NCBI RefSeq assembly: GCF_965218685.1
Contig: NZ_OZ244657.1
Location: 3,316,255 to 3,380,254 of the forward strand
Direction: 5' to 3'
Source: Thalassobius sp965218685
GTDB lineage: Bacteria > Pseudomonadota > Alphaproteobacteria > Rhodobacterales > Rhodobacteraceae
DNA: 64,000 nucleotides
Shown here piece by piece: positions 25,312-34,328 of the stretch (positions within the stretch are counted from its first letter, which is position 1; each line of letters opens with the position of its first letter). Under the pieces are notes generated by a model, which saw nothing but the letters and a program-made list of their open reading frames with translations, was not told where the DNA came from and made no database searches. Both the position numbers and the translations under genes were made by a program.

Positions 25312-27195
25312 TTGTCCACGGACACGAACGACACGGCCGCTGCGGGGGATGCCTCGCGGCGGCTTAACTTTTTCGACGGCCAGCAATCCTATGACCAATG
25401 CGTGTCACATATCCTGCATCTGGCCGGGTACAACGCTTCGGATCCGCCGCTGGTCGAGGACGCTTTCCTGCGTTCGCTTTTCCCCGGTCAGGCCGAGCCC
25501 CCAGCGGGCCTGCTGATCGACGCAAAAGGCGCACATTACGACCCTGCCCAGCCTTCGGAATTGGAAGAGTTGCTGCGCTCTCATCCGCTGGACGACAGCC
25601 ACCTTCTGAACCGCGCGCGGGCTTGTATCGAACGCCTGCATGAGGCTGAGATAAGCCAATATTCCGGCTTTGACCCATCCGCCCCCCTGCCCGATCCGGG
25701 CTATGTTCTGGTGATCGACCAACCCCGTGGGGATGCCAGCGTGACCGGGGGCGGCGCGGACATCAATTCGTTCCGCGAGATGCTGTATTACGCGCAAGAG
25801 GATAACCCCGGCGCCCGGATCGTCCTGATGCCCCCGCCCGAGGGAACGCGGGGCTATCTGTCCGATCAAGCGCCCATTGCGCAAATCAGCCGGTGCGCAG
25901 ATGCAGCCTCGTCATGGGGTCTGCTGAAGGGGGCAACGCAGGTTTACACGGTTTGCTCTCAAATGGGGTTCGAGGCCATTCTGGCCGGACACCGCCCGCA
26001 TGTTTACGGCCGCCCGTTTTATGCAGGCTGGGACCTGACACAGGATTTTCACCCCCAACCACGGCGCGGGCGCAAGCTGACCCGCGCGCAGCTGTTTGCG
26101 GCGGCGATGATCCTTTATCCGGTGTGGTATGATCCTTATCGCGACCAGTTGTGCCAGCTTGAGGACGTGATCGACGGGCTGGAAGCGCGCGCCCGCGCCT
26201 GGCGCGAGGATCACCTGGGCTGGACGGCTACAGGGATGCGCCTGTGGAAACGCAAGGCGCTGAATGGATTCTTCGGCTCGGTCCATCCGGTGCGGTTTGG
26301 CCCTGCAAAACCGCCGCGTCGACAGATGGTCTGGGCCGGTCAGGCGAACAAAGCCCCGGACGCAGTGCGGATCGAAGACGGTTTCTTGCGCTCGCGCGGG
26401 CTGGGGGCCGACTTGGTGCCGCCGCTTAGCCTTGCTTGCGATGATCTGGGCATTTACTACGATCCGACCACGCCCAGCCGGCTGGAGCATTGGATCACCA
26501 AACGCGCCGATCTGCGCGGTGACCAGCTGGACCGCGCCCGCGACCTGATCCACGCCATCACCACTCGAGGGTTAAGCAAATACAACCCGACGGGCCCGCA
26601 ATCCAAGCTGCCAGCGGGGCGCAAAATCCTGGTGCCAGGCCAGGTCGAAGATGATGCCTCGATCCGATTGGGCTGCGTGGACGTGCGCACCAATCAACAA
26701 CTGCTGGACACCGCCCGCAAGGCCAATCCCGACGCCGTGATCCTGTACAAGCCGCACCCCGATGTGTTGGCTGGTCTACGCCCGGGTGTGGTGGATGCTA
26801 CCGCTGCTGACATGGTCGTGACGGGCGATCCTGCGCCGCTGCTGGAACAGATCGACGGGCTGTGGACCATGACCTCGACCTTAGGTTTCGAGGCCCTGCT
26901 GCATGGGGTCAAGGTGACGACGCTGGGGGTGCCTTTTTACGCTGGCTGGGGGCTGACCCGCGACCTGGCGCCGATCCCTGAACGGCGGCGTGTTCAGGTT
27001 TCGCTTGAGGGGCTGGTTCACGCCTGCCTGATCGACTATCCGCGCTATCACGACCCGGTCACAGGGCAAGCCTGCCCCGCCGAGGTGATCGTGGACCGCC
27101 TGACCACGGGCGAGGGCCTTCGGTCCGGCACCGGTCTGCATCTGCTAGCCTGGACTCAGCGTCGTTTGTCTGGGTTTTCCCAATTGTGGCGGTAA
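25312..27195 (+). CDS. kpsC: Capsule polysaccharide protein KpsC-like, 627 aa
   Basis: The protein has two homologous halves, each with the KpsS/KpsC fold: VYTVCSQMGFEAILAG with HVYGRPFYAGWDLT near 220-245, and LWTMTSTLGFEALLHG with TLGVPFYAGWGLT near 525-555. The second half also has ILYKPHPDVLAG. In characterised KpsC the two modules are alternating beta-Kdo transferases that extend the poly-Kdo linker. I place the start at a TTG at 25312, 5 nt after the upstream stop with GGGAG 9 nt before it; no closer ATG exists. The stop lies one base from the convergent ribD stop. Confidence 0.88.
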   Translation: MSTDTNDTAAAGDASRRLNFFDGQQSYDQCVSHILHLAGYNASDPPLVEDAFLRSLFPGQAEPPAGLLIDAKGAHYDPAQPSELEELLRSHPLDDSHLLNRARACIERLHEAEISQYSGFDPSAPLPDPGYVLVIDQPRGDASVTGGGADINSFREMLYYAQEDNPGARIVLMPPPEGTRGYLSDQAPIAQISRCADAASSWGLLKGATQVYTVCSQMGFEAILAGHRPHVYGRPFYAGWDLTQDFHPQPRRGRKLTRAQLFAAAMILYPVWYDPYRDQLCQLEDVIDGLEARARAWREDHLGWTATGMRLWKRKALNGFFGSVHPVRFGPAKPPRRQMVWAGQANKAPDAVRIEDGFLRSRGLGADLVPPLSLACDDLGIYYDPTTPSRLEHWITKRADLRGDQLDRARDLIHAITTRGLSKYNPTGPQSKLPAGRKILVPGQVEDDASIRLGCVDVRTNQQLLDTARKANPDAVILYKPHPDVLAGLRPGVVDATAADMVVTGDPAPLLEQIDGLWTMTSTLGFEALLHGVKVTTLGVPFYAGWGLTRDLAPIPERRRVQVSLEGLVHACLIDYPRYHDPVTGQACPAEVIVDRLTTGEGLRSGTGLHLLAWTQRRLSGFSQLWR

Positions 27196-27196
27196 C

Positions 27197-28288
27197 TTAC
27201 GCTCGTTGCCAGCGGTGTAATACATCCGAGCCAACCCGGCGCGTTTCAATAAGGTCAAAGCGCGGCGCTTGGGACAGCCGGTCCAGACCCAGCGCACCAA
27301 GCGACGGGCGCCCCTCGGCCCCCAGCGCGACACCGGCGGTGAATCCCACCAGTTCGTCCACAAGATCTGCCGCCAGAAACGAGGCCGCCAGCATCCCGCC
27401 ACCCTCGCAAAAGACGCGGGTCAGACCCTGCGCGCCCAGATTTTCCAACGCCGAGGCAGGATCAATCTGACGCCCTTGCAGGCGACACTCCAGCAGGATC
27501 GCGCCAAGACCTGTCCAAGCCTCCAGCAGGTTGGGATCGGTGCCAGGTCCATGGCAAATCCAGACGGGCACGTCCTTGGCCGTCCGCGCCAGGTTGCCCA
27601 TCAGCGGCAGGTCCAGATGGCGCGAGATCACCACACGCACCGGCTGCCGCGCGGGCGTAAAGCTGCGCACGTTCAGTGAAGGATCATCCGCCCGCGCCGT
27701 GCCGCCGCCCACCATCACTGCGTCATGCATGGCCCGCTGTGCCTGTACCACCTGACGCGCCTGCGCCCCGGTGATCCACTGGCTTTCGCCGCTGGCCGTG
27801 GCGATACGACCGTCAAAGCTGTTGGCCAGTTTCAGGGTCAGCCACGGACGCCCAATCGCATTACGCTGAAAGAAGCCTGCGTTGTCGCGCATTGCCTCAT
27901 CGGCCAAAAGGCCCGTTTTCACTTCGATCCCGGCGGCGCGCAGCATGTCGAAACCCTGCCCGCTGACCCGTGGGTCATTGTCCGTTAAAGGGGACACCAC
28001 GCGCACCACACCCGCGTCAATCAAGGCTTGCGAACAGGGCGGTGTCTGTCCGTGATGGCTACAGGGTTCCAACGTCACATAGGCCGTGGCCCCGCGCGCC
28101 AAATCACCTGCCTGAGCCAGCGCCTGCGTTTCCGCATGAGGCCGCCCGCCCGGCGCTGTCCAGCCGCGCCCGACAATACGCCCCTCGCGCACAATAACGC
28201 AGCCCACAGCGGGGTTCGGCCAGGTGTTCCCCAGTCCGCGCCGGCCCAAAGACAGGGCCAGCCGCATGTAACGCTGATCGGTGCTCAC
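27197..28288 (-). CDS. ribD: Bifunctional riboflavin deaminase/reductase, 363 aa
   Basis: The N-terminal deaminase domain (about 1-145) has the zinc site GGRPHAETQAL with the catalytic Glu and EPCSHHGQTPPC; the C-terminal reductase domain (about 146-363) has LKLANSFDGRIATASGESQW and an NADPH-binding EGGGMLAASFL. Together they convert the pyrimidine intermediate of riboflavin synthesis in two steps. The start is a GTG that overlaps the nrdR stop by 4 nt (GTGA, 28285-28288), indicating translational coupling. nrdR-ribD is a common order in proteobacteria. One base separates its stop from that of kpsC. Confidence 0.93.
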   Translation of the reverse strand: MSTDQRYMRLALSLGRRGLGNTWPNPAVGCVIVREGRIVGRGWTAPGGRPHAETQALAQAGDLARGATAYVTLEPCSHHGQTPPCSQALIDAGVVRVVSPLTDNDPRVSGQGFDMLRAAGIEVKTGLLADEAMRDNAGFFQRNAIGRPWLTLKLANSFDGRIATASGESQWITGAQARQVVQAQRAMHDAVMVGGGTARADDPSLNVRSFTPARQPVRVVISRHLDLPLMGNLARTAKDVPVWICHGPGTDPNLLEAWTGLGAILLECRLQGRQIDPASALENLGAQGLTRVFCEGGGMLAASFLAADLVDELVGFTAGVALGAEGRPSLGALGLDRLSQAPRFDLIETRRVGSDVLHRWQRA

Positions 28289-28752
28289 TCTTCCGGCGGA
28301 ACGTCTGGGCGCAGTTCCGAGACGAACTTGTCAAAGTCATCCGCCGCCTGGAAGTTCTTGTAAACGCTGGCAAAACGAACGTAGGCCACGGTGTCGATGC
28401 GGGCCAGCGCCTCCATCACGATCTCGCCGATGGTTTTACTGGGGATGTCGGTTTCGCCCATGCTCTCCAGCCGCCGCACGATGCCGCTGATCATCTGGTC
28501 GATACGCTCGGGGTCGACGGGGCGTTTTTGCATGGAAATCCGGATCGAGCGCTCCAGCTTGGGCCGGTCGAAATCTTCGCGGCGACCGTTGGATTTAATC
28601 ACCACCAAATCGCGCAGCTGCACGCGTTCGTAGGTCGTGAAACGCCCCCCGCAGGCCGGGCAAAACCGCCGCCTCCGGATCGAGACGTGATCCTCGGCCG
28701 GACGTGAATCTTTCACCTGAGTGTCAATATTTCCGCAAAACGGGCAACGCAT
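28285..28752 (-). CDS. nrdR: Transcriptional repressor NrdR, 155 aa
   Basis: NrdR represses ribonucleotide reductase genes in response to dATP/ATP. The N terminus has a zinc ribbon (CPFC at 3-6 and CPAC about 28 residues later), and the ATP-cone domain follows with VVIKSNGRREDFDRPKLERS. The length is exactly that of the family. It is co-transcribed with ribD through a 4-nt overlap. A perfect DnaA-box sequence lies about 50 nt upstream. Confidence 0.96.
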   Translation of the reverse strand: MRCPFCGNIDTQVKDSRPAEDHVSIRRRRFCPACGGRFTTYERVQLRDLVVIKSNGRREDFDRPKLERSIRISMQKRPVDPERIDQMISGIVRRLESMGETDIPSKTIGEIVMEALARIDTVAYVRFASVYKNFQAADDFDKFVSELRPDVPPEE

Positions 28753-28803
28753 TGCAGGTCCCCTTCTTTCTTCACCGCCTCTGGTGTTGGGTTCAGGCCC
28801 AAC

Positions 28804-28812
28804 TTATCCACA
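28804..28812. promoter_or_regulatory. DnaA-box sequence upstream of nrdR
   Basis: TTATCCACA, the strongest consensus DnaA 9-mer, occurs once in the 134-nt gap upstream of nrdR. A single 9-mer can occur by chance in 64 kb, and no second box or AT-rich unwinding element is near, so this is not an origin. A role in linking nrdR to replication is only a suggestion. Confidence 0.3.
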
Positions 28813-28886
28813 GCCACTATAGGTCAGCCGCTAGAGTTTGGGTAGGGGGGAAATGCAACCGCTAGATTAAGGGGCTGAGCGCCGAT

Positions 28887-29297
28887 TCAGGCCAGATGCG
28901 CGGCCACTTGGCGGCTGTGCGGCGCGGTGCGATGCTCGAACAGATAGATGCCCTGCCAGGTGCCCAGAACGGGGCGACCACCCGCGACCGGAATGGACAA
29001 GCTGACCGGCATCATCGCCGCCTTGATATGGGCGGGCATGTCGTCGGGGCCTTCGTAGGTATGGGTCAGATAGGACATGGAGGGATCAGTGGTCGGAGGC
29101 ACCAGACGCGCGAAATAGTTGCGCAGATCGGTCTGCACCTCGGGGTCGGCGTTTTCCTGAATCAGCAGACTGCACGAGGTATGCCGGACGAACAGCGTCA
29201 GCAGCCCATCGCCATGCCTCGAGGCCCAGCGGGTCACATCCCGCGTGAACTCATACAGGCCTTGGCCGCGGGTCTGGATCGAGAAAGTGGTTTGCAT
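28887..29297 (-). CDS. YjbQ/UPF0047 family protein, 136 aa
   Basis: The compact beta-rich protein carries the family signatures FVRHTSCSLLIQENADP (about 37-53) and a C-terminal GTWQGIYLFEHR. Members have weak thiamine-phosphate synthase activity in E. coli and are annotated as secondary thiamine-phosphate synthase enzymes; the physiological role is unclear. The conserved His-Thr-Ser-Cys and GTWQGI motifs are intact. No ribosome site is obvious before the ATG. The AT-richer PIN-like gene is divergent, 65 nt away. Confidence 0.9.
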   Translation of the reverse strand: MQTTFSIQTRGQGLYEFTRDVTRWASRHGDGLLTLFVRHTSCSLLIQENADPEVQTDLRNYFARLVPPTTDPSMSYLTHTYEGPDDMPAHIKAAMMPVSLSIPVAGGRPVLGTWQGIYLFEHRTAPHSRQVAAHLA

Positions 29298-29362
29298 GTT
29301 TTTGGCGAAGCTTTTCCAGTGTATCCTGGGATTTCTAGCAAGAATAGGAAACTAACAACGGC

Positions 29363-30205
29363 GTGCAACAACTACCCTACGTTTACCTGGATACTGGCGC
29401 ACTTTCTTTCTTCTCCAAGAATGATGTTATGAGCGACTTAGTCGAACAATTCGGCCTTGGCTTTGCGTTTTCCGGTGCAACAATTGGAGACAGGTATAGT
29501 GCAACGAAAAACCAGCGCGAGTTTGAGTTCTTGCAACAACGAAAGGCTGTCTTTCTCGAACCAAATAACAGAGGTAGGCTCGAAGTTCACATTGACGCAG
29601 ACCCGTCAATTCTGTTGCAAAGATATGATCCGTTCGATGAGAAGTTCCTTGGGAGCATTCTAAATCGCGTTGCTGGTGGAGGCCCCGACATAAGCGACAA
29701 ACAGGCAATTTTACGGATACTGGAAACCATTCCGAACTTGCCCAAAAGCCTAATAGAGAAATTGGTCGACAGTCGGGTAGGCCCGACAGTGAGTACCAGG
29801 AATGCCGCGAGAAAGGCTTTGTACGACCACCCAAAACTGAATGAGAATGAATCTCTAAAGTCGTATTTGGCGCGCATTCTTCCCAAAGCTGCGGCAGCAT
29901 ATGAAGAAGTATTCCCAATCAAACCGCCCGAAAACTTTGATCAGCTTAGACTTGCTTCGCTGTCGCTCAATCTGATCGACGAACCCGCAAAAGGGTTACA
30001 AGGAGAGAGGAATAGCGCTAGCAAGCGGGAGGTTTTGGACGGGCATCATATCGCATGCGCACTTCACTGCGCCTTGTTTCTCACCACTGACAAGTCCACC
30101 TTAAAAAAGCACAAGATTTTAGCGGACTATTGGGCAATTCAGTCGATAAGCGTTTTTCTAGAACGCATAAAAAGGCGCCCCATGGGGCGCCTTTGTAATT
30201 ACTGA
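29363..30205 (+). CDS. PIN-like domain protein, probably acquired, 280 aa
   Basis: The N terminus YVYLDTGALSFF places an Asp (about residue 10) after the first strand, and DGHHIACALHCALFLTTD (about 226-243) resembles the second acidic site and following strand of PIN-like ribonucleases; the region between is long and helical. This suggests a metal-dependent RNA nuclease, but no antitoxin gene is adjacent and I do not recognise a named family. Its sequence is visibly more AT-rich and uses codons unlike its neighbours. The start is probably the GTG at 29363, as a later ATG would remove the first Asp. The last codons cross the rpoD terminator, and its stop overlaps the rpoD stop by 7 nt. Confidence 0.6.
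   Translation: MQQLPYVYLDTGALSFFSKNDVMSDLVEQFGLGFAFSGATIGDRYSATKNQREFEFLQQRKAVFLEPNNRGRLEVHIDADPSILLQRYDPFDEKFLGSILNRVAGGGPDISDKQAILRILETIPNLPKSLIEKLVDSRVGPTVSTRNAARKALYDHPKLNENESLKSYLARILPKAAAAYEEVFPIKPPENFDQLRLASLSLNLIDEPAKGLQGERNSASKREVLDGHHIACALHCALFLTTDKSTLKKHKILADYWAIQSISVFLERIKRRPMGRLCNY
30169..30194 (-). terminator. rpoD terminator, within the end of the PIN-like gene
   Basis: A perfect palindrome with 11-nt arms, AAAGGCGCCCC (30171-30181) and GGGGCGCCTTT (30184-30194), lies 4 nt after the rpoD stop and is followed on the minus strand by five T (30169-30173). On the plus strand it falls inside the coding region for the last eight or so residues of the PIN-like protein. Confidence 0.85.
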
Positions 30206-32181
30206 TCCAAGAAGCTCCGCAGCTTCCGCGACCGCGAGGGGTGTTTTAGTTTCCGCAGGGCCTTGGCCTCGATCTGGCGGATACGTTCGCGGGTCACGCT
30301 GAACTGTTGGCCGACTTCTTCCAGCGTGTGGTCGGTGTTCATGCCTATGCCGAAACGCATGCGCAGCACGCGTTCCTCGCGCGGGGTCAACGACGCCAGA
30401 ACGCGGGTCGTGGTTTCCTTCAGGTTTTCCTGAATGGCCGAATCCAGCGGCAGCACGGCGTTCTTGTCCTCGATGAAATCGCCCAGTTGGCTGTCTTCCT
30501 CGTCCCCGATGGGGGTTTCCAGGCTGATCGGCTCTTTGGCGATCTTCATCACCTTGCGGACCTTTTCCAGCGGCATCTGCAGCTTGGCAGCCAGTTCTTC
30601 CGGTGTCGGTTCGCGGCCAATCTCGTGCAGCATCTGGCGGCCGGTGCGGACCAGCTTGTTGATCGTTTCGATCATGTGGACCGGGATACGGATGGTGCGG
30701 GCCTGATCCGCGATCGAGCGGGTGATGGCCTGACGAATCCACCAGGTCGCATAGGTCGAGAATTTGTACCCACGGCGGTATTCGAATTTATCGACGGCCT
30801 TCATCAGGCCGATGTTACCCTCCTGGATCAGGTCCAGGAATTGCAGGCCACGGTTGGTGTATTTCTTGGCGATCGAGATCACGAGGCGCAGGTTCGCCTC
30901 GACCATTTCTTTCTTGGCCTGACGGGCTTCTTTTTCGCCCTTCTGGACCTGCGAAACGATGCGGCGGAATTCGCTGATGTCCAGACCAACATACTGACCG
31001 ACCTGGGCCATGTCGTTGCGCAGCTCTTCGATCTTGTCGGTCGAGCGTTCCATCAGCATCTGCCAGCCGCGCCCGGATTTCTGAGACATCTCGTCCAGCC
31101 AGGTCGGATCCAGTTCGCGGCCGCGATAGGCCTCGATGAATTCACGGCGGTTGATGCGGGCCTGGTCGGCCAGTTTCACCATCGCGCTGTCGATCTGCAT
31201 CACGCGGCGGTTGATACCGTACAGCTGGTCAATCAGCGCTTCGATACGGTTGTTGTGCAGGTGCAGCTCGTTCACCAGCAGCACGATTTCCGAACGCAGC
31301 TTCTGGTACATCGCCTCGTCACGCTCGCTGAACGATCCGTCCTCATTCAGCGTGGCCGAGATCCGGCTGTCCTGCATTTCCGCCAGCGTTTCAAAATCAT
31401 AAGCGATGCGGTTCAGCGTCTCCAGAACCTTGGGCTTCAGCGCGGCTTCCATCGCTGCCAGGCTCATGTTGGCCTGTTCGTCGTCATCGTCATCGTCGTC
31501 GTTATTGGTGATCGGGTTGCCGTCGGCGTCCAGCTCGGGCTGGGATTTTTCCTCGGACTTGGTTTCCGATCCGGCAGCGGCATCGACGACGGGCTCTTCT
31601 TCGTCGTCGCCCATCTGGTTGCCAAAGGTGGTTTCCAGATCAATCACGTCGCGCAGCAGAATGTCTTCAGTCAGAAGTTCGTCGCGCCAGATGGTGATCG
31701 CCTGGAACGTCAGAGGGCTTTCGCACAGCCCGGCGATCATGGTGTTCCGGCCGGCCTCGATGCGTTTCGCGATAGCGATCTCGCCCTCGCGGCTCAGCAG
31801 TTCGACGCTGCCCATCTCGCGCAGGTACATGCGCACCGGGTCATCGGTGCGGTCCAGTTTTTCCTGGCCCGTGGCGGCGAGGGTGACTTCGCCCTGTTTC
31901 GAGGACACGTCGACAACAGCGGTTGTCTTGGCCTCTTCGTCTTCGACCTCGTCATCCTCGATGATGTTGATGCCCATTTCGGACAGCATCGACATCACGT
32001 CCTCGATCTGCTCCGAGGACACCTGGTCGGGGGGCAGGACCTGGTTCAGCTGGTCATAGGTGATGTAGCCACGCTCGCGCGCCTCGGCGATCATCTTTTT
32101 TACGGCGGCCTGGCTCATGTCCAGGGAAACTTCGGCGTCCTGATCTTCGGTCTTGGCGTCGTCGTTGTCTTTAGCGGCCAT
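30199..32181 (-). CDS. rpoD: Primary sigma factor RpoD, 660 aa
   Basis: This is the housekeeping sigma-70. Region 1.1 is at the N terminus (VKKMIAEARERGYITYDQL). A non-conserved segment includes an Asp run (about 227-234). Region 2 has NLRLVISIAKKYTNRGLQFLD and the -10 recognition helix YATWWIRQAITRS; region 3 follows; region 4 ends with the -35 helix-turn-helix VTRERIRQIEAKALRKL. The length is typical for alphaproteobacteria. AGGAG precedes the ATG. It follows dnaG on the same strand after a 151-nt gap, the conserved dnaG-rpoD macromolecular-synthesis order. Confidence 0.97.
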   Translation of the reverse strand: MAAKDNDDAKTEDQDAEVSLDMSQAAVKKMIAEARERGYITYDQLNQVLPPDQVSSEQIEDVMSMLSEMGINIIEDDEVEDEEAKTTAVVDVSSKQGEVTLAATGQEKLDRTDDPVRMYLREMGSVELLSREGEIAIAKRIEAGRNTMIAGLCESPLTFQAITIWRDELLTEDILLRDVIDLETTFGNQMGDDEEEPVVDAAAGSETKSEEKSQPELDADGNPITNNDDDDDDDEQANMSLAAMEAALKPKVLETLNRIAYDFETLAEMQDSRISATLNEDGSFSERDEAMYQKLRSEIVLLVNELHLHNNRIEALIDQLYGINRRVMQIDSAMVKLADQARINRREFIEAYRGRELDPTWLDEMSQKSGRGWQMLMERSTDKIEELRNDMAQVGQYVGLDISEFRRIVSQVQKGEKEARQAKKEMVEANLRLVISIAKKYTNRGLQFLDLIQEGNIGLMKAVDKFEYRRGYKFSTYATWWIRQAITRSIADQARTIRIPVHMIETINKLVRTGRQMLHEIGREPTPEELAAKLQMPLEKVRKVMKIAKEPISLETPIGDEEDSQLGDFIEDKNAVLPLDSAIQENLKETTTRVLASLTPREERVLRMRFGIGMNTDHTLEEVGQQFSVTRERIRQIEAKALRKLKHPSRSRKLRSFLDQ

Positions 32182-32332
32182 GTATTACTCCTGCACGGTG
32201 CGTCGTCGCGGGCGCGATGATGTGTAATGACTTCAGGTCGTCAAGTGATTCGCTGGACCGAATCATTAGCGTGTCGATGTGATTCGGAAACCCGTATTAC
32301 CTGAATTATTGAAGGAATCCCCTCAGAAACGT

Positions 32333-34288
32333 CTAATGTCCACGCTTCGAGAAGGAAATTTTGTCCAAAAGATCGTCCAGCGCCGCGCGTTCCTCTCGTT
32401 TGATTCGGGCGCCGTTCTTGCCGACATCGTATTCGGCCTTGTCCTCGTTCTCGCTACGGACCGCGCGATTGCGGGTCTCGGCAGCCTGCTGCAAGCGCCA
32501 GGTGACGGCTTCGTCGGCGATGCCGGTCAGCTCTTCCTCGGCCTCGGCGATCTCGGCCGACAGCCCCAGTTGAGCCCGCAGCTTTGCCAGCTCTTCCGTA
32601 ACGGTCATGCGCGCAGCCTCGGCATCACCCGAACGCCGCACGGGCGGGGCTATGGCGACATGGGGGTGCGCAAACAGGGTTTCAAGCCCCTCGGGGCCCA
32701 TGATGTCGGCCATCCAGTGTTCCAGGTCGTTTTGCTGCCCGTCATGGGCCGCGCGCAACAGAAGATCGCGGATCATCGCGTGATCTGGATCACCACAGAC
32801 CATCGCCTCAAGCCCCGCTTCGAACTCCAGAATGATCGAGGGCGCGCGGATCAGCGTCGCCAGGATCACCGCCTCGCGCAGACGGTTCGGCACATCGTCC
32901 CCCGCCGCTGCCAGCGCCGAGTTGCGCGTGGTGCTGGTGGGCACAGGAGTCTGCGGCTTGCGCCAATCCTGCCATTTGCGTCCCCCACCCGAGGGTTTGC
33001 GGCTTTGACGGAACAGATCCCAGCGCAGGTCCTTGATGGCCTGCCCGTAATGCGACCGGATCGAGGGGTCCTTGATCAGCTTGATCTTTTCACGCAGAGC
33101 CTTGTCCAGCGTGGCCTTGCGTTCGGGGCTGTCGAAAACCTTGCCCTCGGTCTCGCGTTGCCACAGCAGGTTCACCATTGGCACGGCAGCGTCCAGCACA
33201 GTTTGTACCGCCCTGGCTCCCTTGGCGCGGATCAGATCGTCCGGGTCCATCCCCTGCGGCATCAGAGCGAAACGCAAGGATTTGCCCGCCTCCAGCAGCG
33301 GCAGCGCCAGATCGATCACCCGCATCGCCGCACGCACGCCGGCGGTATCCCCATCCAACGCGATGATCGGCTCGGGGGAAATGCGCCACAACAGATGCAG
33401 CTGGCTTTCGGTAATGGCGGTGCCCAAAGGCGCAACCGTGGCGCCGAACCCGGCCTCTGACAGGGCGATCACGTCCATGTAACCTTCGGCCACAATCAAC
33501 GGCTGCCCTTTCCCAGAGGCCTGCCGCGCGGGCCCATGGTTATAAAGGTTGTGCCCCTTGTCGAACAATTCCGTCTCGGGCGAGTTCAGATACTTGGCGT
33601 TGTCATTCGGGTCCATCGCGCGACCGCCAAAGGCGATGCAGCGCCCGCGCGCGTCGCGGATGGGGAACATGATCCGATTTCGGAACACGTCATAGGGGCG
33701 TTTGCCCTTGCTCGACGGCTTGGCCAGCCCTGCGCCCAGGATCAGGTCCTCGGACACACCCTTGCCGGTCAGATGATCCCACAGGTTCTGCCAGCCATCG
33801 GGGGCAAAACCGATTTCGAACCGGTCCTGCGCGTCCTGCGCCAGCCCGCGGCGGTCCAGATAAGCGCGAGCGTCCTCGGCCACGGCGCGCTTCAATTGCA
33901 GGCGGAAAAATTGCGCCGCTTGCTCCATCACCTCGGCCAATTGGCTGCGCCGGTCGGCCTTGGCCTGCGCTTTGGGGTCAGCCTTGGGAATCGGCATCCC
34001 GGCCTCGCGGGCCAGAATCTCGACCGCTTCCATAAAGCCGACGTTTTCGGTTTCCTGCACGAAGTTCAGCGCATCCCCTTTGGCCTGACAGCCAAAGCAG
34101 TAGTAATACCCCTTGCGGTCATCCACATGAAATGACGCGGTTTTTTCCTGGTGGAACGGGCACGGCGCCCACATATCCCCCTTGCCCTGATTGGACTTGC
34201 GCGCATCCCACATGACCTTGCGCCCCACCACCTGAGACAGGCTGATGCGGGTACGCAGTTCATCTAAAAATCCGGGCGGAAGCGACAT
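32333..34288 (-). CDS. dnaG: DNA primase, 651 aa
   Basis: DnaG makes RNA primers for replication. The N-terminal zinc-binding domain has CPFH and CFGC (about 43-66). The Toprim catalytic core includes EGYMDVIALSEAGF and ALDGDTAGVRAA, which carry the metal-binding Glu and Asp residues, and a helicase-binding domain occupies the C-terminal 150 residues. Its length fits the family. No clear ribosome site precedes the ATG. It is upstream of rpoD. Confidence 0.96.
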   Translation of the reverse strand: MSLPPGFLDELRTRISLSQVVGRKVMWDARKSNQGKGDMWAPCPFHQEKTASFHVDDRKGYYYCFGCQAKGDALNFVQETENVGFMEAVEILAREAGMPIPKADPKAQAKADRRSQLAEVMEQAAQFFRLQLKRAVAEDARAYLDRRGLAQDAQDRFEIGFAPDGWQNLWDHLTGKGVSEDLILGAGLAKPSSKGKRPYDVFRNRIMFPIRDARGRCIAFGGRAMDPNDNAKYLNSPETELFDKGHNLYNHGPARQASGKGQPLIVAEGYMDVIALSEAGFGATVAPLGTAITESQLHLLWRISPEPIIALDGDTAGVRAAMRVIDLALPLLEAGKSLRFALMPQGMDPDDLIRAKGARAVQTVLDAAVPMVNLLWQRETEGKVFDSPERKATLDKALREKIKLIKDPSIRSHYGQAIKDLRWDLFRQSRKPSGGGRKWQDWRKPQTPVPTSTTRNSALAAAGDDVPNRLREAVILATLIRAPSIILEFEAGLEAMVCGDPDHAMIRDLLLRAAHDGQQNDLEHWMADIMGPEGLETLFAHPHVAIAPPVRRSGDAEAARMTVTEELAKLRAQLGLSAEIAEAEEELTGIADEAVTWRLQQAAETRNRAVRSENEDKAEYDVGKNGARIKREERAALDDLLDKISFSKRGH

Positions 34289-34328
34289 GCAGGGAATATA
34301 GGCCAGACGGTGCGCAGTGCAAACGGAC

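Noticed and set aside
28804..28812. Replication origin near the DnaA box
   Set aside because: Only one 9-mer is present, with no AT-rich unwinding region, no box cluster and no origin-linked genes such as dnaA, dnaN or parAB.
29363..30205. Toxin-antitoxin pair
   Set aside because: No small antitoxin frame lies upstream or downstream; flanking genes are yjbQ and rpoD.
30307..32220. 637-codon plus-strand frame opposite rpoD
   Set aside because: Antisense to rpoD; Val/Phe/Gln-rich composition without family motifs.
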